Origin: Azohydromonas caseinilytica
Lineage (GTDB): Bacteria; Pseudomonadota; Gammaproteobacteria; Burkholderiales; Burkholderiaceae_C
Direction of reading: 5' to 3'
Assembly (NCBI RefSeq): GCF_012927045.1
Contig: NZ_JABBFW010000010.1
Location: 121,072 to 185,071 of the forward strand
Length of the DNA stretch: 64,000 nucleotides
The position numbers and the translations under genes were made by a program. The notes under the pieces were generated by a model. It had not been told where the DNA came from and made no database searches. It saw only the letters and a list, made by a program, of their open reading frames with translations. Shown piece after piece: positions 24,830-35,050 of the stretch. Positions within the stretch are counted from its first letter, which is position 1. Every line of letters begins with the position of its first letter.

Positions 24830-25537
24830 TCAGGCCGCCCGCGGCGGCGCCAGCGGCGCCAGCGAGGCGCGCAGCCGCTCCCGGGCGTCGGCCGTGGCGG
24901 TGGACTGGCCCAGCGCGTCCTCCACGTTGCCGATGTGCGCCAGCATCAGCGCGGTGGCCCCTTCGAAGTTGCCCTGCTCGATGGCCTCGACGATGCGCGC
25001 ATGGTCCTCGCAGGACTCCTCCGCATCGTGAGTGGACTGGTAGAGCGTCGCCACCAGCGTGGTGCGCGCCGTGAGGTCGCGCAGCATGTCGGCCAGCACC
25101 CGGTGGCCCAGGCATTCGGCCAGGCAGACATGGAAGTCCGCCAGCATGAAGGCGCGCGTGGCCGGGTCGGACTGCTCGATGGCGGCGCGCTCCTGCGCCA
25201 GGTGCTGGCGCAGGCGCTTCACCGCCGACTGCAGCGGCCGGCCCTCGCTGCCGAAGCGCTGGCCCGCCTGCGCCAGCAGCCCCGACTCCACCGCGCGCCG
25301 CGCCGCGAAGGCGTCGCGCGCCTCCTCGGTCGAGGGCTCCACCACGTACCAGCCCTTGCGGCTGCGCACCTCGACGAAGCCGCGCGCCTGCAACTGCATC
25401 AGCGCCTCGCGCACCAGGGTGCGGCTCACGCCGAACAGGTCCGCCAGCTCCTGCTCGCCCAGGCGTTCGCCCGGCTGCAGGCGCTGGGCCAGGATGGATT
25501 CGACGACGCGTTGGGCAATCTCGGTCTGGCTGGGCAT
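24830..25537 (-). CDS. GntR-family (FCD domain) regulator
   Basis: A 235-residue FadR/FCD-subfamily GntR regulator. The N-terminal winged helix is QPGERLGEQELADLFGVSRTLVREALMQLQARGFVEVRSRKGWYV, and an all-helical FCD effector domain fills the rest, with metal-ligand-type residues such as the His in DFHVCLAECLGHRVLADML. These proteins commonly sense small organic acids. It lies 49 bp after the dctA stop on the same strand, suggesting a dctA-gntR unit and feedback control by a dicarboxylate. It ends 3 bp from the convergent PEP-CTERM gene. Confidence 0.92.
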   Translation of the reverse strand: MPSQTEIAQRVVESILAQRLQPGERLGEQELADLFGVSRTLVREALMQLQARGFVEVRSRKGWYVVEPSTEEARDAFAARRAVESGLLAQAGQRFGSEGRPLQSAVKRLRQHLAQERAAIEQSDPATRAFMLADFHVCLAECLGHRVLADMLRDLTARTTLVATLYQSTHDAEESCEDHARIVEAIEQGNFEGATALMLAHIGNVEDALGQSTATADARERLRASLAPLAPPRAA

Positions 25538-25586
25538 GGAGGTGACTGTATCGGTTCGTGTCCGGGCCCCCACCGGGCCCGCATGC

Positions 25587-26936
25587 TCAGGCATGGGCGC
25601 CGCCGGTGCGGGCCAGCGTCGGCGCGGCGGCCGGTTGCGGCACCTCCTCGACATCGCCCAGGTCCTCCTCGACCGGTGCGCGGCCGTCGAGCACGGCATG
25701 GGCGCGCTCGCGGTCGATGTCGCCCTCCCAGGCCGCCACGACCACCGTGGCCACGCAGTTGCCGATGAGGTTGCCCAGGGCACGCGCGATGCCCATGAAC
25801 CAGTCCACCGACAGCACCAGCACCAGCCCGATGGCGGGAATCGCCGGCACCGCGTGCAGCGTGGCCGCCAGCACCACGATGGCCGAGCCCGGCACGCCAT
25901 GCGCGCCCTTGGAAGTGACCAGCGAGATGGCCAGGATCGTCAGCAGGTCCGCCATGCCTATGGGCGTGTTGGTGGCCTGCGCGATGAACACCGCCGCCAG
26001 CGTGATGTAGATCGAGAAGGCGTCCAGGTTGAAGGAGTAGCCGGTGGGAATGACCAGGCCCACCGTCGAGTCGCGCACGCCCATGCGGCGCAGCTTGGCC
26101 ATGATCTGCGGCAGCACGCTGTCGCTGGAGGTGGTGGCCAGCACCACGGCCAGCTCCTCGCGCAGGTAGCGCAGCAGCTTGAAGATGTTGAAGCCGGCCA
26201 GGCGCAGGATGCCGCCCAGGATGCCGACCACGAACAGGATCACCGCCATGTAGAACAGCGCCACCAGCATGCCGAGCTGCTTGAGCGAGCCGATGCCGTA
26301 CTTGCCCACCGTGAAGGCGATGGCGCCCAGCACGCCCAGCGGCGCCAGGCGGATCAGGATGCCCATGATCTTGAACAGCACGTGCGAGAGCGCGTCCACG
26401 AACTCCGCCACCACCGCGCCGCGCGGGCCCAGCATCGACAGCGCGCAGCCGAACAGCACCGCGAACAGCAGCACCTGCAGCACGTCACCCGTGGCGAAGG
26501 CGCCCACCACCGTGCCGGGGATCAGCTTCATCAGGAACTCGACCGTGCCGCCGCTCTCCAGCTTGCTGGCGTTCTCGGCGTAACCGCTCAGCGCGGAAGC
26601 ATCCAGCGCCTTCGGGTCCACGTTCATGCCCACGCCGGGCTGGAACACGAAGGCCAGCACCAGGCCCAGCGCCAGCGCGATGGTGGTGACCACCTCGAAA
26701 TAGACCAGCGCCTTCACGCCGACGCGGCCCACGCGCTTGAGGTCGCCCGCGCCGGCGATGCCGTGCACCACCACGCAGAACACCAGCAGCGGGATGACCA
26801 TCTTGATGAGCTTGATGAAGCCGTCACCCAGCGGTTTGAGCTTCAGGGCGATGTCGGGCACCAGCAGGCCCAGCAACACGCCGACGAGCAGCGCCAGGAC
26901 GACCTGGCCGAACAGGGAGCGAAGGAAACGGGGCAT
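25587..26936 (-). CDS. dctA: C4-dicarboxylate:cation symporter DctA
   Basis: A 449-residue DAACS-family symporter with eight transmembrane segments and two re-entrant loops. Diagnostic sequences are LPQIMAKLRRMGVRDSTVGLVIPTGYSFNLDAFSIY, AVFIAQATNTP and SKGAHGVPGSAIVVLAATL. It imports succinate, fumarate and malate. ATG 26936 (MPRFLRSLFGQV) matches the family; an in-frame ATG 17 codons upstream is less likely. GGAG precedes it. Co-direction with the FCD regulator suggests shared regulation. Confidence 0.95.
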   Translation of the reverse strand: MPRFLRSLFGQVVLALLVGVLLGLLVPDIALKLKPLGDGFIKLIKMVIPLLVFCVVVHGIAGAGDLKRVGRVGVKALVYFEVVTTIALALGLVLAFVFQPGVGMNVDPKALDASALSGYAENASKLESGGTVEFLMKLIPGTVVGAFATGDVLQVLLFAVLFGCALSMLGPRGAVVAEFVDALSHVLFKIMGILIRLAPLGVLGAIAFTVGKYGIGSLKQLGMLVALFYMAVILFVVGILGGILRLAGFNIFKLLRYLREELAVVLATTSSDSVLPQIMAKLRRMGVRDSTVGLVIPTGYSFNLDAFSIYITLAAVFIAQATNTPIGMADLLTILAISLVTSKGAHGVPGSAIVVLAATLHAVPAIPAIGLVLVLSVDWFMGIARALGNLIGNCVATVVVAAWEGDIDRERAHAVLDGRAPVEEDLGDVEEVPQPAAAPTLARTGGAHA

Positions 26937-27183
26937 GAGTTTCTCCAGCGACAAGCGGCACAGCCTTGTGCTCAACCTTGTATGCAAGCAATGTAGGCAA
27001 GCTACGGCAAAGTTTTGTCAGGACTTACCCGGGACTGCACGGGTGCATTGAAGGCGGGCGCCAGGCCCGCCAGTCGTGACTTATTCACGAGGCAGCGGTC
27101 TTGACAGCTCCAGAAGCGCTGTCGCCAGCCGAGTAGACAGGGCCTGGTGACTCACCCGGGCCGTCTGCGCCCGGGCGTTTTCG
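26937..27183. other. Intergenic region between dctA and the PAS sensor
   Basis: 247 bp between divergent genes, with hairpin potential at three places: GGCGGGC (27053-27059) / GCCCGCC (27065-27071), CGTGA-CTTAT-TCACG (about 27075-27089) and the strong CCCGGGC/GCCCGGG stem at 27155-27175. A TTGACA stands at 27101-27106 without a matching -10. It could encode a short rightward RNA ending at the last hairpin; there is no proof. Confidence 0.4.
27155..27179 (+). terminator. Terminator-like hairpin abutting a start codon
   Basis: CCCGGGC (27155-27161), seven-base loop, GCCCGGG (27169-27175), then CGTTTTCG and an ATG at 27184. On the plus strand this has the form of a rho-independent terminator, yet it occupies the place of a ribosome binding site for the PAS sensor gene. 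It may end a short upstream transcript, attenuate the sensor gene, or mean the true start is further downstream. Confidence 0.5.
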
Positions 27184-28650
27184 ATGCCGCTTCATCCTGA
27201 CCGCGTGTCCGCCCAGCCCCTGTCCTTCTGGAAGGCTGCCCGTCCCTACGCCGCCGCCGCGCTGGCCTGCGTGGTGCTGCTGGGCGCCACCGTGGCGCTC
27301 GAATGGCAGGCGCGCGACGCGGCCTTGGCCCGGCTGGAAAGCGAGGGCGCGCACCTGGCCACGGCGGCGCTGCAGCAGAGCCTGGAGGCGATCCGCCAGG
27401 CCGAGCTGGTCATGGACCTGCTGCCCCGGGAGCCCGTTCCCGCAGAAACGGGCGCCGTCCTCACCCCGGCCACCCTGCGCGACGCGCTGCGGGCGCGGGC
27501 CCGCGCACAGCCCGCGCTGCACGGCATCGCCGTCTACGGGGCGGAGGGCCCGCTGAGCGCAGGGTCCGGCGCCCCGGGCGAACCGGTGTCGGCGCGGGGC
27601 CTGGACTTCTTCGAGACGCAGCGCGACGCGAGCGCCGACATGCTGCGCGTGGGCGCGCCCTTTCGGGCGCCGCGCCTGGGCGGCGCGTGGGTGCTGCCCG
27701 TGTCGCGCCGGCTGCAGGCGCCCGACGGCGGCTTCGCCGGCGTGGCGACCGTGACACTGCGCCTGGACGCGCTCACGGGGCAGCTCAACCGCCTGCGCCT
27801 ACCCTCGGGCGCGGTGCTGGAGCTGCTCAACCCCGAAGCCATGCTGCTGGCACGCCGGCCCCACGTGGAGGACGCCGTGGGCGCCAGCCTGCACTCCGCC
27901 TTCGCGGGGAAGGTGCCGTTCGCGCGGGCGGGTGGCGTCTTTACCGCGCCGTCGCCGGTGGACGGCGTCGAGCGCCTCTACAGCTTCGTGCGCGACGCGC
28001 GCTACCCGGTGGTGGCGCTGGTGGGCCTGCCCGCGGAGCCGGTGCTGGCCGTGTGGCGCGCCGAGGCGATGCAGCACGGCGCCATCGCCGTCGCGCTGGT
28101 GCTGCTGGTGGCCGGGGCCGGCTGGCGCAACGCGCGCCTGGAGCGCGAGCAGTGGCGGCTGGCGCGGACGCTGCAGCGCTCGCTGGAGAAGCGCGAGGCC
28201 CTGGAGCACGCCCTCGACGAGCACGTGGCCATGGACCTGTCGGACCTCGACGGCACGGTGCTGCGCGTCAACCAGCGCTTCTGCGCGCTGTCGCAGTACG
28301 CCCCGGCCGAGCTCATCGGGCAGAACCTGCGCACGCTCGACGCCGGCGCCCATTCCGCCGGCTTCCACCAGGCGATGAGGCACACGCTGCGCTCGGGCGG
28401 CGTGTGGAAGGGCGAGCTGCGCTACCGGGCCAAGGACGGCAGCCTGCACTGGCTGGACACGACCATGCTGCCCTTCCCCGGCGATGCCGGCGAGCCGCAG
28501 CGCTACCTGGCCCTGCGCACCGACGTCACCGCGCGCAAGCAGCTCGAAGCCGAGCTGCTGCAGGCGCGGCAGGCGCAGGCGGCGTCGCGACGCTCAGACC
28601 CATGGCCGGCCGATGCGGACACGACCGCGGAAGACGCGCCGCGCGACTGA
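27184..28650 (+). CDS. Membrane PAS sensor lacking an output domain
   Basis: A 488-residue protein: TM1 at about residues 18-38, a periplasmic sensor domain of about 250 residues (Cache-like by layout), TM2 at about 295-315 (HGAIAVALVLLVAGAGW), a short coiled coil and one PAS/PAC unit (about 340-455) ending DVTARKQLEAELLQAR. Then come only about 30 polar residues. No kinase, GGDEF, EAL or methyl-accepting domain follows and none remains in the 44 bp downstream, so the output domain is absent. It could signal through a partner, such as the convergent kinases, or be a decayed regulator. The start is uncertain because no ribosome binding site precedes 27184. Confidence 0.75.
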   Translation: MPLHPDRVSAQPLSFWKAARPYAAAALACVVLLGATVALEWQARDAALARLESEGAHLATAALQQSLEAIRQAELVMDLLPREPVPAETGAVLTPATLRDALRARARAQPALHGIAVYGAEGPLSAGSGAPGEPVSARGLDFFETQRDASADMLRVGAPFRAPRLGGAWVLPVSRRLQAPDGGFAGVATVTLRLDALTGQLNRLRLPSGAVLELLNPEAMLLARRPHVEDAVGASLHSAFAGKVPFARAGGVFTAPSPVDGVERLYSFVRDARYPVVALVGLPAEPVLAVWRAEAMQHGAIAVALVLLVAGAGWRNARLEREQWRLARTLQRSLEKREALEHALDEHVAMDLSDLDGTVLRVNQRFCALSQYAPAELIGQNLRTLDAGAHSAGFHQAMRHTLRSGGVWKGELRYRAKDGSLHWLDTTMLPFPGDAGEPQRYLALRTDVTARKQLEAELLQARQAQAASRRSDPWPADADTTAEDAPRD

Positions 28651-28694
28651 GGCGCCATGCATGGCCGTGACGCCGGCGTCTTGAGCCACGCAGC

Positions 28695-29060
28695 TCAGCC
28701 CGCCAGCACGCGGCTGACGGTGGCCACCAGCTCCTTGTAGTCGAAGGGCTTGGCGACGTAGGCGTCGCAGCCGCTGCACAGGATGCGCTCGCGGTCGCCC
28801 TTCATGGCCAGCGCGCTCAGCACCACGATCTTCAGCGCCGCGGTGGCCGGGTCCGCGCGCAGCAGCTCGATGGCCTGCAGGCCGTCCAGGCCGGGCATCT
28901 GCACGTCCATCAGCACCAGGTCCGGCCGCTGCTCGCGCGCCATGCGCACGCCCTGCTCGCCGTCGGTGGCCTCCAGCACCTCGAAGCCGGCCTTGGCCAG
29001 CACCAGCCGCGCCAGCTTCAGGTTCTGCGGGTTGTCCTCGACGATGAGCACGCGGCTCAC
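28695..29060 (-). CDS. Single-domain response regulator
   Basis: A 121-residue CheY/DivK-like receiver without an output domain: acidic pocket in VLIVEDNPQNLKLARL, phosphoacceptor Asp in LVLMDVQMPGLDG, Thr/Ser position in IVVLSALAMKG and the Lys in YVAKPFDYKEL. It starts with GTG at 29060, which overlaps the stop of the preceding kinase (GTGA at 29057-29060), so the pair is translationally coupled. It is probably a phosphorelay intermediate for that kinase. Confidence 0.9.
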   Translation of the reverse strand: MSRVLIVEDNPQNLKLARLVLAKAGFEVLEATDGEQGVRMAREQRPDLVLMDVQMPGLDGLQAIELLRADPATAALKIVVLSALAMKGDRERILCSGCDAYVAKPFDYKELVATVSRVLAG

Positions 29061-30196
29061 GGGCGGGCCCCTTCGCCTTCCGCACGCACCGGCAGCGTGA
29101 AGAAGAAGCGCGCGCCCTGCCCCGGCGCCGACTCGGCCCACAGCCGGCCGCCATGCTTGTGCACCACCTGCTGCACCACCGACAGCCCCACGCCGCTGCC
29201 TTCGAACTGCTGGCCGTGGAAGCGCTGGAAGGGCTGGAACAGCCGCTCGCCCGCCGCCACCACGTCGAAGCCCGCGCCGTTGTCGCTGACGCGGAAGGTG
29301 GGCACGGCGTCCACCTGGTGCAGCCCGATCACGGCCTCGGGCTGCAGCGCGCTGTACTTGAGCGCGTTGGACAGTAGGTTGGACAGCGCCAGCCGCAGCA
29401 GCCGCGCGTCGCAGCGAGCGCGCAGCCCCGGCGCGATGTCCCAGCGCACGCGCCGCTGCGGCTGCCCCGCCGCCAGCGAGGCCGCCAGCTCCGCGGCCAG
29501 GGCCGAGACGTCCACGTCGGCCAGGTGCAGCTCCTCGTGCGACAGCCGCGCCAGCAGCAGCATGTCGTCGATCAGCACCGTCATGTTGCGGCCGGCGTCC
29601 AGGAGCTGGCGCAGCCATGCCTGGCCCTGCTCGTCCAGCACCGGGCCGCAGCGCTGCTGCAGCAGCTGGCCGAAACCGAGGATGTGGCCCAGCGGCGTGC
29701 GCAGGTCGTGCGACACCGAGAAGCTGAAGCGCTCCAGGTCACGGTGCGCCTCGTGCAGCTCGGCGTAGGCCTGTTCCACGGCCCGGGCCTGGGCGCGCGC
29801 CTGGCGGTGCAGGCGGTGCAGGTCGACGAAGACCCGCACCTTGGCGCGCAGGATCTGCGGCACCACGGGCGAGAGGATGTAGTCCACCGCCCCCAGCTGG
29901 TAGCCCTTGAAGATGTCGGCATCGTGCGTGTAGACCGCCGACACGAACACGATGGGCGTGAGCACCGGCGGCGTCGCCTCGCGCAGCTGCCGCGCCAGGT
30001 CGAAGCCGCTGGTGGCGCCCAGGTGCACGTCGAGCAGGATCAGCGCGAACTCGCGCTCGGCGCAACGCGCCAGCGCCTCCTCGGCACTACCGGCCGGCAC
30101 CGTCTCCACGCTCATGCCGCGCAGCGACACCTCGTACAGCCGCCGGTTGGCGGCCGTGTCGTCAACGATCAGCACGGCGGAAGGGGTCTCGGTCAT
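29057..30196 (-). CDS. Receiver-histidine kinase hybrid
   Basis: A 379-residue soluble protein with an N-terminal receiver (about 8-125; phosphoacceptor Asp in LILLDVHLG; then FKGYQLGAVDYILSPVVP), a coiled-coil linker and a HisKA/HATPase kinase core. The phosphoacceptor His is in FSFSVSHDLRTPLGHILGF, and the ATP-binding boxes are LSNALKYS, DNGAGFD and GSGVGLSVVQQ. The receiver-first layout suggests it is driven by another kinase and passes signal to the coupled single receiver. ATG 30196 is the natural start before TETPSAVLIVDD. Confidence 0.92.
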   Translation of the reverse strand: MTETPSAVLIVDDTAANRRLYEVSLRGMSVETVPAGSAEEALARCAEREFALILLDVHLGATSGFDLARQLREATPPVLTPIVFVSAVYTHDADIFKGYQLGAVDYILSPVVPQILRAKVRVFVDLHRLHRQARAQARAVEQAYAELHEAHRDLERFSFSVSHDLRTPLGHILGFGQLLQQRCGPVLDEQGQAWLRQLLDAGRNMTVLIDDMLLLARLSHEELHLADVDVSALAAELAASLAAGQPQRRVRWDIAPGLRARCDARLLRLALSNLLSNALKYSALQPEAVIGLHQVDAVPTFRVSDNGAGFDVVAAGERLFQPFQRFHGQQFEGSGVGLSVVQQVVHKHGGRLWAESAPGQGARFFFTLPVRAEGEGARP

Positions 30197-30314
30197 GGGT
30201 GCAGTGGCCGCAGGTGGCTCGCAGTTCAGTATCACGGAGCGATGCAGTCTGGCTCCCGCCGCCCTGCCACGGCCCGTGCAGCAGTTCGCGGGCCCGTGCC
30301 CGGCCGGATCGCGC

Positions 30315-32324
<2,010 letters not shown>

Positions 32325-32400
32325 GGCGAAGTGAGCCCACTCGCGGGCAACAGGGATTCCCGCCGCCCGAGGCATGCCACCTTAGCGGCAGGCCACCCCG

Positions 32401-32430
32401 GGCCGGCTGACCTGCGTCAGCCCGGCCGGG
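32401..32430 (-). terminator. Hairpin downstream of the dioxygenase gene
   Basis: GGCTGAC (32405-32411), four-base loop, GTCAGCC (32416-32422), extended by CCGG pairs after a one-base bulge. It stands a few bases after the hppD stop on the minus strand. No T tract follows, so this is a possible rather than certain terminator. Confidence 0.4.
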
Positions 32431-32434
32431 TGCC

Positions 32435-33514
32435 TCACTCTTGCGCGGCCAGCACCCCACGCCGGATCTGATCCCGCTCCATCGACTCGAACAGCGCCTT
32501 GAAATTGCCCTCGCCGAAGCCCTCGTCGCCCTTGCGCTGGATGAACTCAAAGAACACCGGCCCGAACAGCGCCTGCGAAAAGATCTGCAGCAGCAGCCGC
32601 TTTTGCCCGCCCTGCGTGCTGCCGTCGAGCAGGATGCCGCGCGCCTTCAGCTCATTGACGTCCTCGCCGTGGCCCGGTAGCCGCTCCTGCAGCATCTCGT
32701 AGTACACGTCGTTGGGCGCCGTCATCACCGGGATGCCCGCCAGCTGCAGCGCGTCCACGCTGCGGAAGATGTCGTCGGTCAAGAGCGCCACGTGCTGGAT
32801 GCCCTCGCCGTTGAAGGCCATCAGGAACTCCTCGATCTGTCCCGACCCTTGCTTGGATTCCTCGTTGAGCGGGATGCGGATGAGCCCGTCCGGCGCCGTC
32901 ATGGCCTTGGAGGTCAGCCCCGTGTACTCGCCCTGGATGTCGAAGTAGCGGATCTCGCGGAAGTTGAAGAGCTTCTCGTAGAAGCCGGCCCAGTACGCCA
33001 TGCGCCCGCGGTAGACGTTGTGCGTGAGGTGGTCGATGAGCTTGAAGCCATGGCCCGCGGGGCGGCGCTCCACGCCGGGCAGGAACTCGAAGTCGATGTC
33101 GTAGATGCTCTTGCCGTCCTCGAAGCGGTCGATCAGGTACAGCGGCGCGCCGCCGATGCCCTTGATCGCCGGCAGCCGCAGCTCCATCGGGCCGGTGGGA
33201 ATTTCGACGGGCTGGGCGCCCAGCTCCAGCGCGCGGGCATAGGCCTTGTGCGAGTCGCGCACGCGAAACGCCAGGCCGCAGGCGGAAGGGCCATGCTCGG
33301 CGGCGAAGTACGAGGCGATGCTGTGCGGCTCGTTGTTGACGATGAAGTTGATGTCGCCCTGGCGGTACAGCAGCACGTCCTTGGAACGGTGCCGCGCCAC
33401 CAGCGTGAAGCCCAGCTTCTCGAACAGCGGCTCCAGCAGGCCCGGCGTGGGCGAGGCGAACTCCACGAACTCGAAGCCCATCAGGCCCATCGGGTTGTCG
33501 AACAGATCGGCCAT
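32435..33514 (-). CDS. hppD: 4-hydroxyphenylpyruvate dioxygenase
   Basis: A 359-residue HPPD, converting 4-hydroxyphenylpyruvate to homogentisate in tyrosine catabolism. The iron ligands are readable: His in [12 protein letters not shown], His in [11 protein letters not shown] and Glu in [22 protein letters not shown]. The N-terminal vicinal-oxygen-chelate half begins [16 protein letters not shown]. Length is normal. The homogentisate dioxygenase and fumarylacetoacetase genes are not adjacent. SD AAGGAG precedes the ATG at 33514. Confidence 0.95.
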   Translation of the reverse strand: MADLFDNPMGLMGFEFVEFASPTPGLLEPLFEKLGFTLVARHRSKDVLLYRQGDINFIVNNEPHSIASYFAAEHGPSACGLAFRVRDSHKAYARALELGAQPVEIPTGPMELRLPAIKGIGGAPLYLIDRFEDGKSIYDIDFEFLPGVERRPAGHGFKLIDHLTHNVYRGRMAYWAGFYEKLFNFREIRYFDIQGEYTGLTSKAMTAPDGLIRIPLNEESKQGSGQIEEFLMAFNGEGIQHVALLTDDIFRSVDALQLAGIPVMTAPNDVYYEMLQERLPGHGEDVNELKARGILLDGSTQGGQKRLLLQIFSQALFGPVFFEFIQRKGDEGFGEGNFKALFESMERDQIRRGVLAAQE

Positions 33515-33858
33515 GGTCTTGCTCCTTCGGCTTTTTCAGTGAACGGGTGAAGTTTCAGCGGGCAAGCCCGGCACCCGGCGGCGCGCCGGGCAGGCCGCGC
33601 ACGCTGCGCGCCAGGTGCTCAGCCATGAAAAGGGCGAAGGTGCACATAGCAAGCTTCAGCTGATACGCAGTTCACAAACTTCCTGAGCCCAAGAACCCGT
33701 TCGCCCTGAGGTATCGAAGGGCGAATCCGCAAGGCTCGGACAGCGACCGCACAGCAGGGGCCGTTCATCCTTCGACGCGCCCGCAGGGCGCGCCCTGTGC
33801 TGAGGTATCGAAGCATCAGGACGAACGGAATACCTTTACTAACGAGCAAGGAGTGGGC
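33515..33858. other. 344-bp intergenic region containing palindromic repeats
   Basis: No gene. The left part would hold the hppD promoter (leftward); the right part contains the repeat cluster described at 33699-33830. The gamma-carbonic anhydrase-like gene ends at 33859. Confidence 0.6.
33699..33830. repeat. Intergenic palindromic repeat cluster (TCGAAGG type)
   Basis: Two hairpin-forming units. Unit 1: TTCGCCCT (33700-33707), loop GAGGTATCGA, AGGGCGAA (33718-33725). Unit 2: CCGTTCATCC (33761-33770) pairs with GGACGAACGG (33819-33828) with one mismatch, and encloses a perfect CGCGCCC (33776-33782) / GGGCGCG (33786-33792) hairpin. Both share CTGAGGTATCGAAG. They match the CGTTCG..CTGAG..TCGAAG repeat type common between genes in Burkholderiales. 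Location just beyond two gene ends on one strand suggests mRNA 3'-end stabilisation or termination. Confidence 0.75.
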
Positions 33859-34383
33859 TCAGCCCACGCGCTCCAGCTGCGTGGCGAACAGGCCGGCGCG
33901 CTCGACGTAGCCGGCGGCGGCGCGCTCCAGGCGCTCCACGTCCTCGTCGCCGAGATGGCGCACCACGCGGGCCGGCGCGCCCAGGATCAGGCAGCGGTCC
34001 GGAAACTCCTTGCCTTCGGTGACGATGGCGCCGGCGCCCACCAGGCAGTGCTTGCCGATCCTGGCGCCATTGAGCACCACGGCCTGGATGCCGATGAGCG
34101 AGCCCTCGCCGATGGTGCAGCCATGCACCATGGCCTGGTGGCCCACCGTCACGCGCTCGCCGATGGTCAGCGGGTAGCCCGGGTCGGCATGCAGCACGGC
34201 GCCCTCCTGCACGTTGGACTGCGCGCCGATGCGGATGGGCTCGTTGTCGCCGCGCGCCACGGCCTGGAACCAGACGCTGGCCTGCGGCCCCAGCCGCACG
34301 TCGCCCACCAGCGTGGCGTCGGGCGCCACGTAGGCGGTCGGATCGACTTGGGGGGCCTTGTCGCCCAGGCGGTACAGCGGCAT
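33859..34383 (-). CDS. Gamma-carbonic anhydrase-like hexapeptide protein
   Basis: A 174-residue left-handed beta-helix protein of the gamma-carbonic anhydrase family (YrdA/PaaY-like). Hexapeptide repeats run from AYVAPDATLVGDVRLG onward. The metal-binding histidines are visible in GAVLHAD, TVGHQAMVHG. Such proteins are trimeric, with zinc or iron between subunits; activity varies from carbonic anhydrase to thioesterase. ATG 34383 (MPLYRLGDKAP) is the usual start. It lies downstream of regA on the same strand, 130 bp away. Confidence 0.9.
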   Translation of the reverse strand: MPLYRLGDKAPQVDPTAYVAPDATLVGDVRLGPQASVWFQAVARGDNEPIRIGAQSNVQEGAVLHADPGYPLTIGERVTVGHQAMVHGCTIGEGSLIGIQAVVLNGARIGKHCLVGAGAIVTEGKEFPDRCLILGAPARVVRHLGDEDVERLERAAAGYVERAGLFATQLERVG

Positions 34384-34513
34384 GAGAAGTCCTTTCGTGG
34401 TGACGGAGCTGAAGAGGCGGAACCAAGCCCCGGGCTGGTCCCGCCCGGGGATTGTGCTGCGCCACCGAGGCGCCGGCCCGCGACCCGGCGGCTCACCGGG
34501 GCCGCCCGCGGCG

Positions 34514-35050
34514 CTACTTGACCCGCTGCTTCTCCAGCTTGCGCGAAAGCGTGCGCCGGTGCAGGCCCAGGCGGCGCGCGGTCTCGGAGATGTTGAAGCC
34601 GGTGTCGGCCAGCGTCTCGTGGATGCGCTCCCACTCCAGCGTCTTGAGCGAGGTGGCGCGGGCGGTGAGCTCCACCTCAGCATTGCCCTGGGCGCGGCCG
34701 AAGGCGGCCTCGATGTCGTCGGTGTTGGCGGGCTTGGCCAGGTAGTGGCGCGCGCCGAGCTTGATGGCCTCCACGGCGGTGGCGATGCTGGCGAAGCCGG
34801 TGAGCACCACGATCACCAGCTCCGGGTCGTGCTCGTGCAGGAACTGCACACAGGCCAGGCCCGACGCGCCACCGGACAGCTTCAGATCGACCACCGCGTA
34901 GCCCGGGCGCCAGCCCTCCAAAAGCTTCTGCACATCGGCCAGGCTGGCCGCGCGCTGCACCTGGTAGCCGCGGCGTTCGAAGGATCGGCACAGGGTGCGG
35001 GCGAAGGTGGCATCGTCCTCGACGATGAGCAGCTGGCGTTCAGTCTCCAT
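34514..35050 (-). CDS. regA: RegA/PrrA-type redox response regulator
   Basis: A 178-residue response regulator: receiver with phosphoacceptor Asp55 in AVVDLKLSGGASG, VIVVLTGFASIATAVEAIKLGA, Lys in HYLAKPANTDD, a short linker and a C-terminal Fis-type HTH (ISETARRLGLHRRTLSRKLEK). Length and layout match RegA/PrrA/ActR/RoxR, global regulators of respiration and redox balance. The gene start overlaps the regB stop (35040-35050). Position at the end of the cyo operon links it to terminal oxidase control. Confidence 0.93.
   Translation of the reverse strand: METERQLLIVEDDATFARTLCRSFERRGYQVQRAASLADVQKLLEGWRPGYAVVDLKLSGGASGLACVQFLHEHDPELVIVVLTGFASIATAVEAIKLGARHYLAKPANTDDIEAAFGRAQGNAEVELTARATSLKTLEWERIHETLADTGFNISETARRLGLHRRTLSRKLEKQRVK

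Noticed and set aside
26937..27183. tRNA or known riboswitch in the dctA/PAS gap
   Set aside because: No cloverleaf, GGTTCAAATCC-like arm or recognised aptamer motif; only hairpins, so it was left as a possible small RNA.
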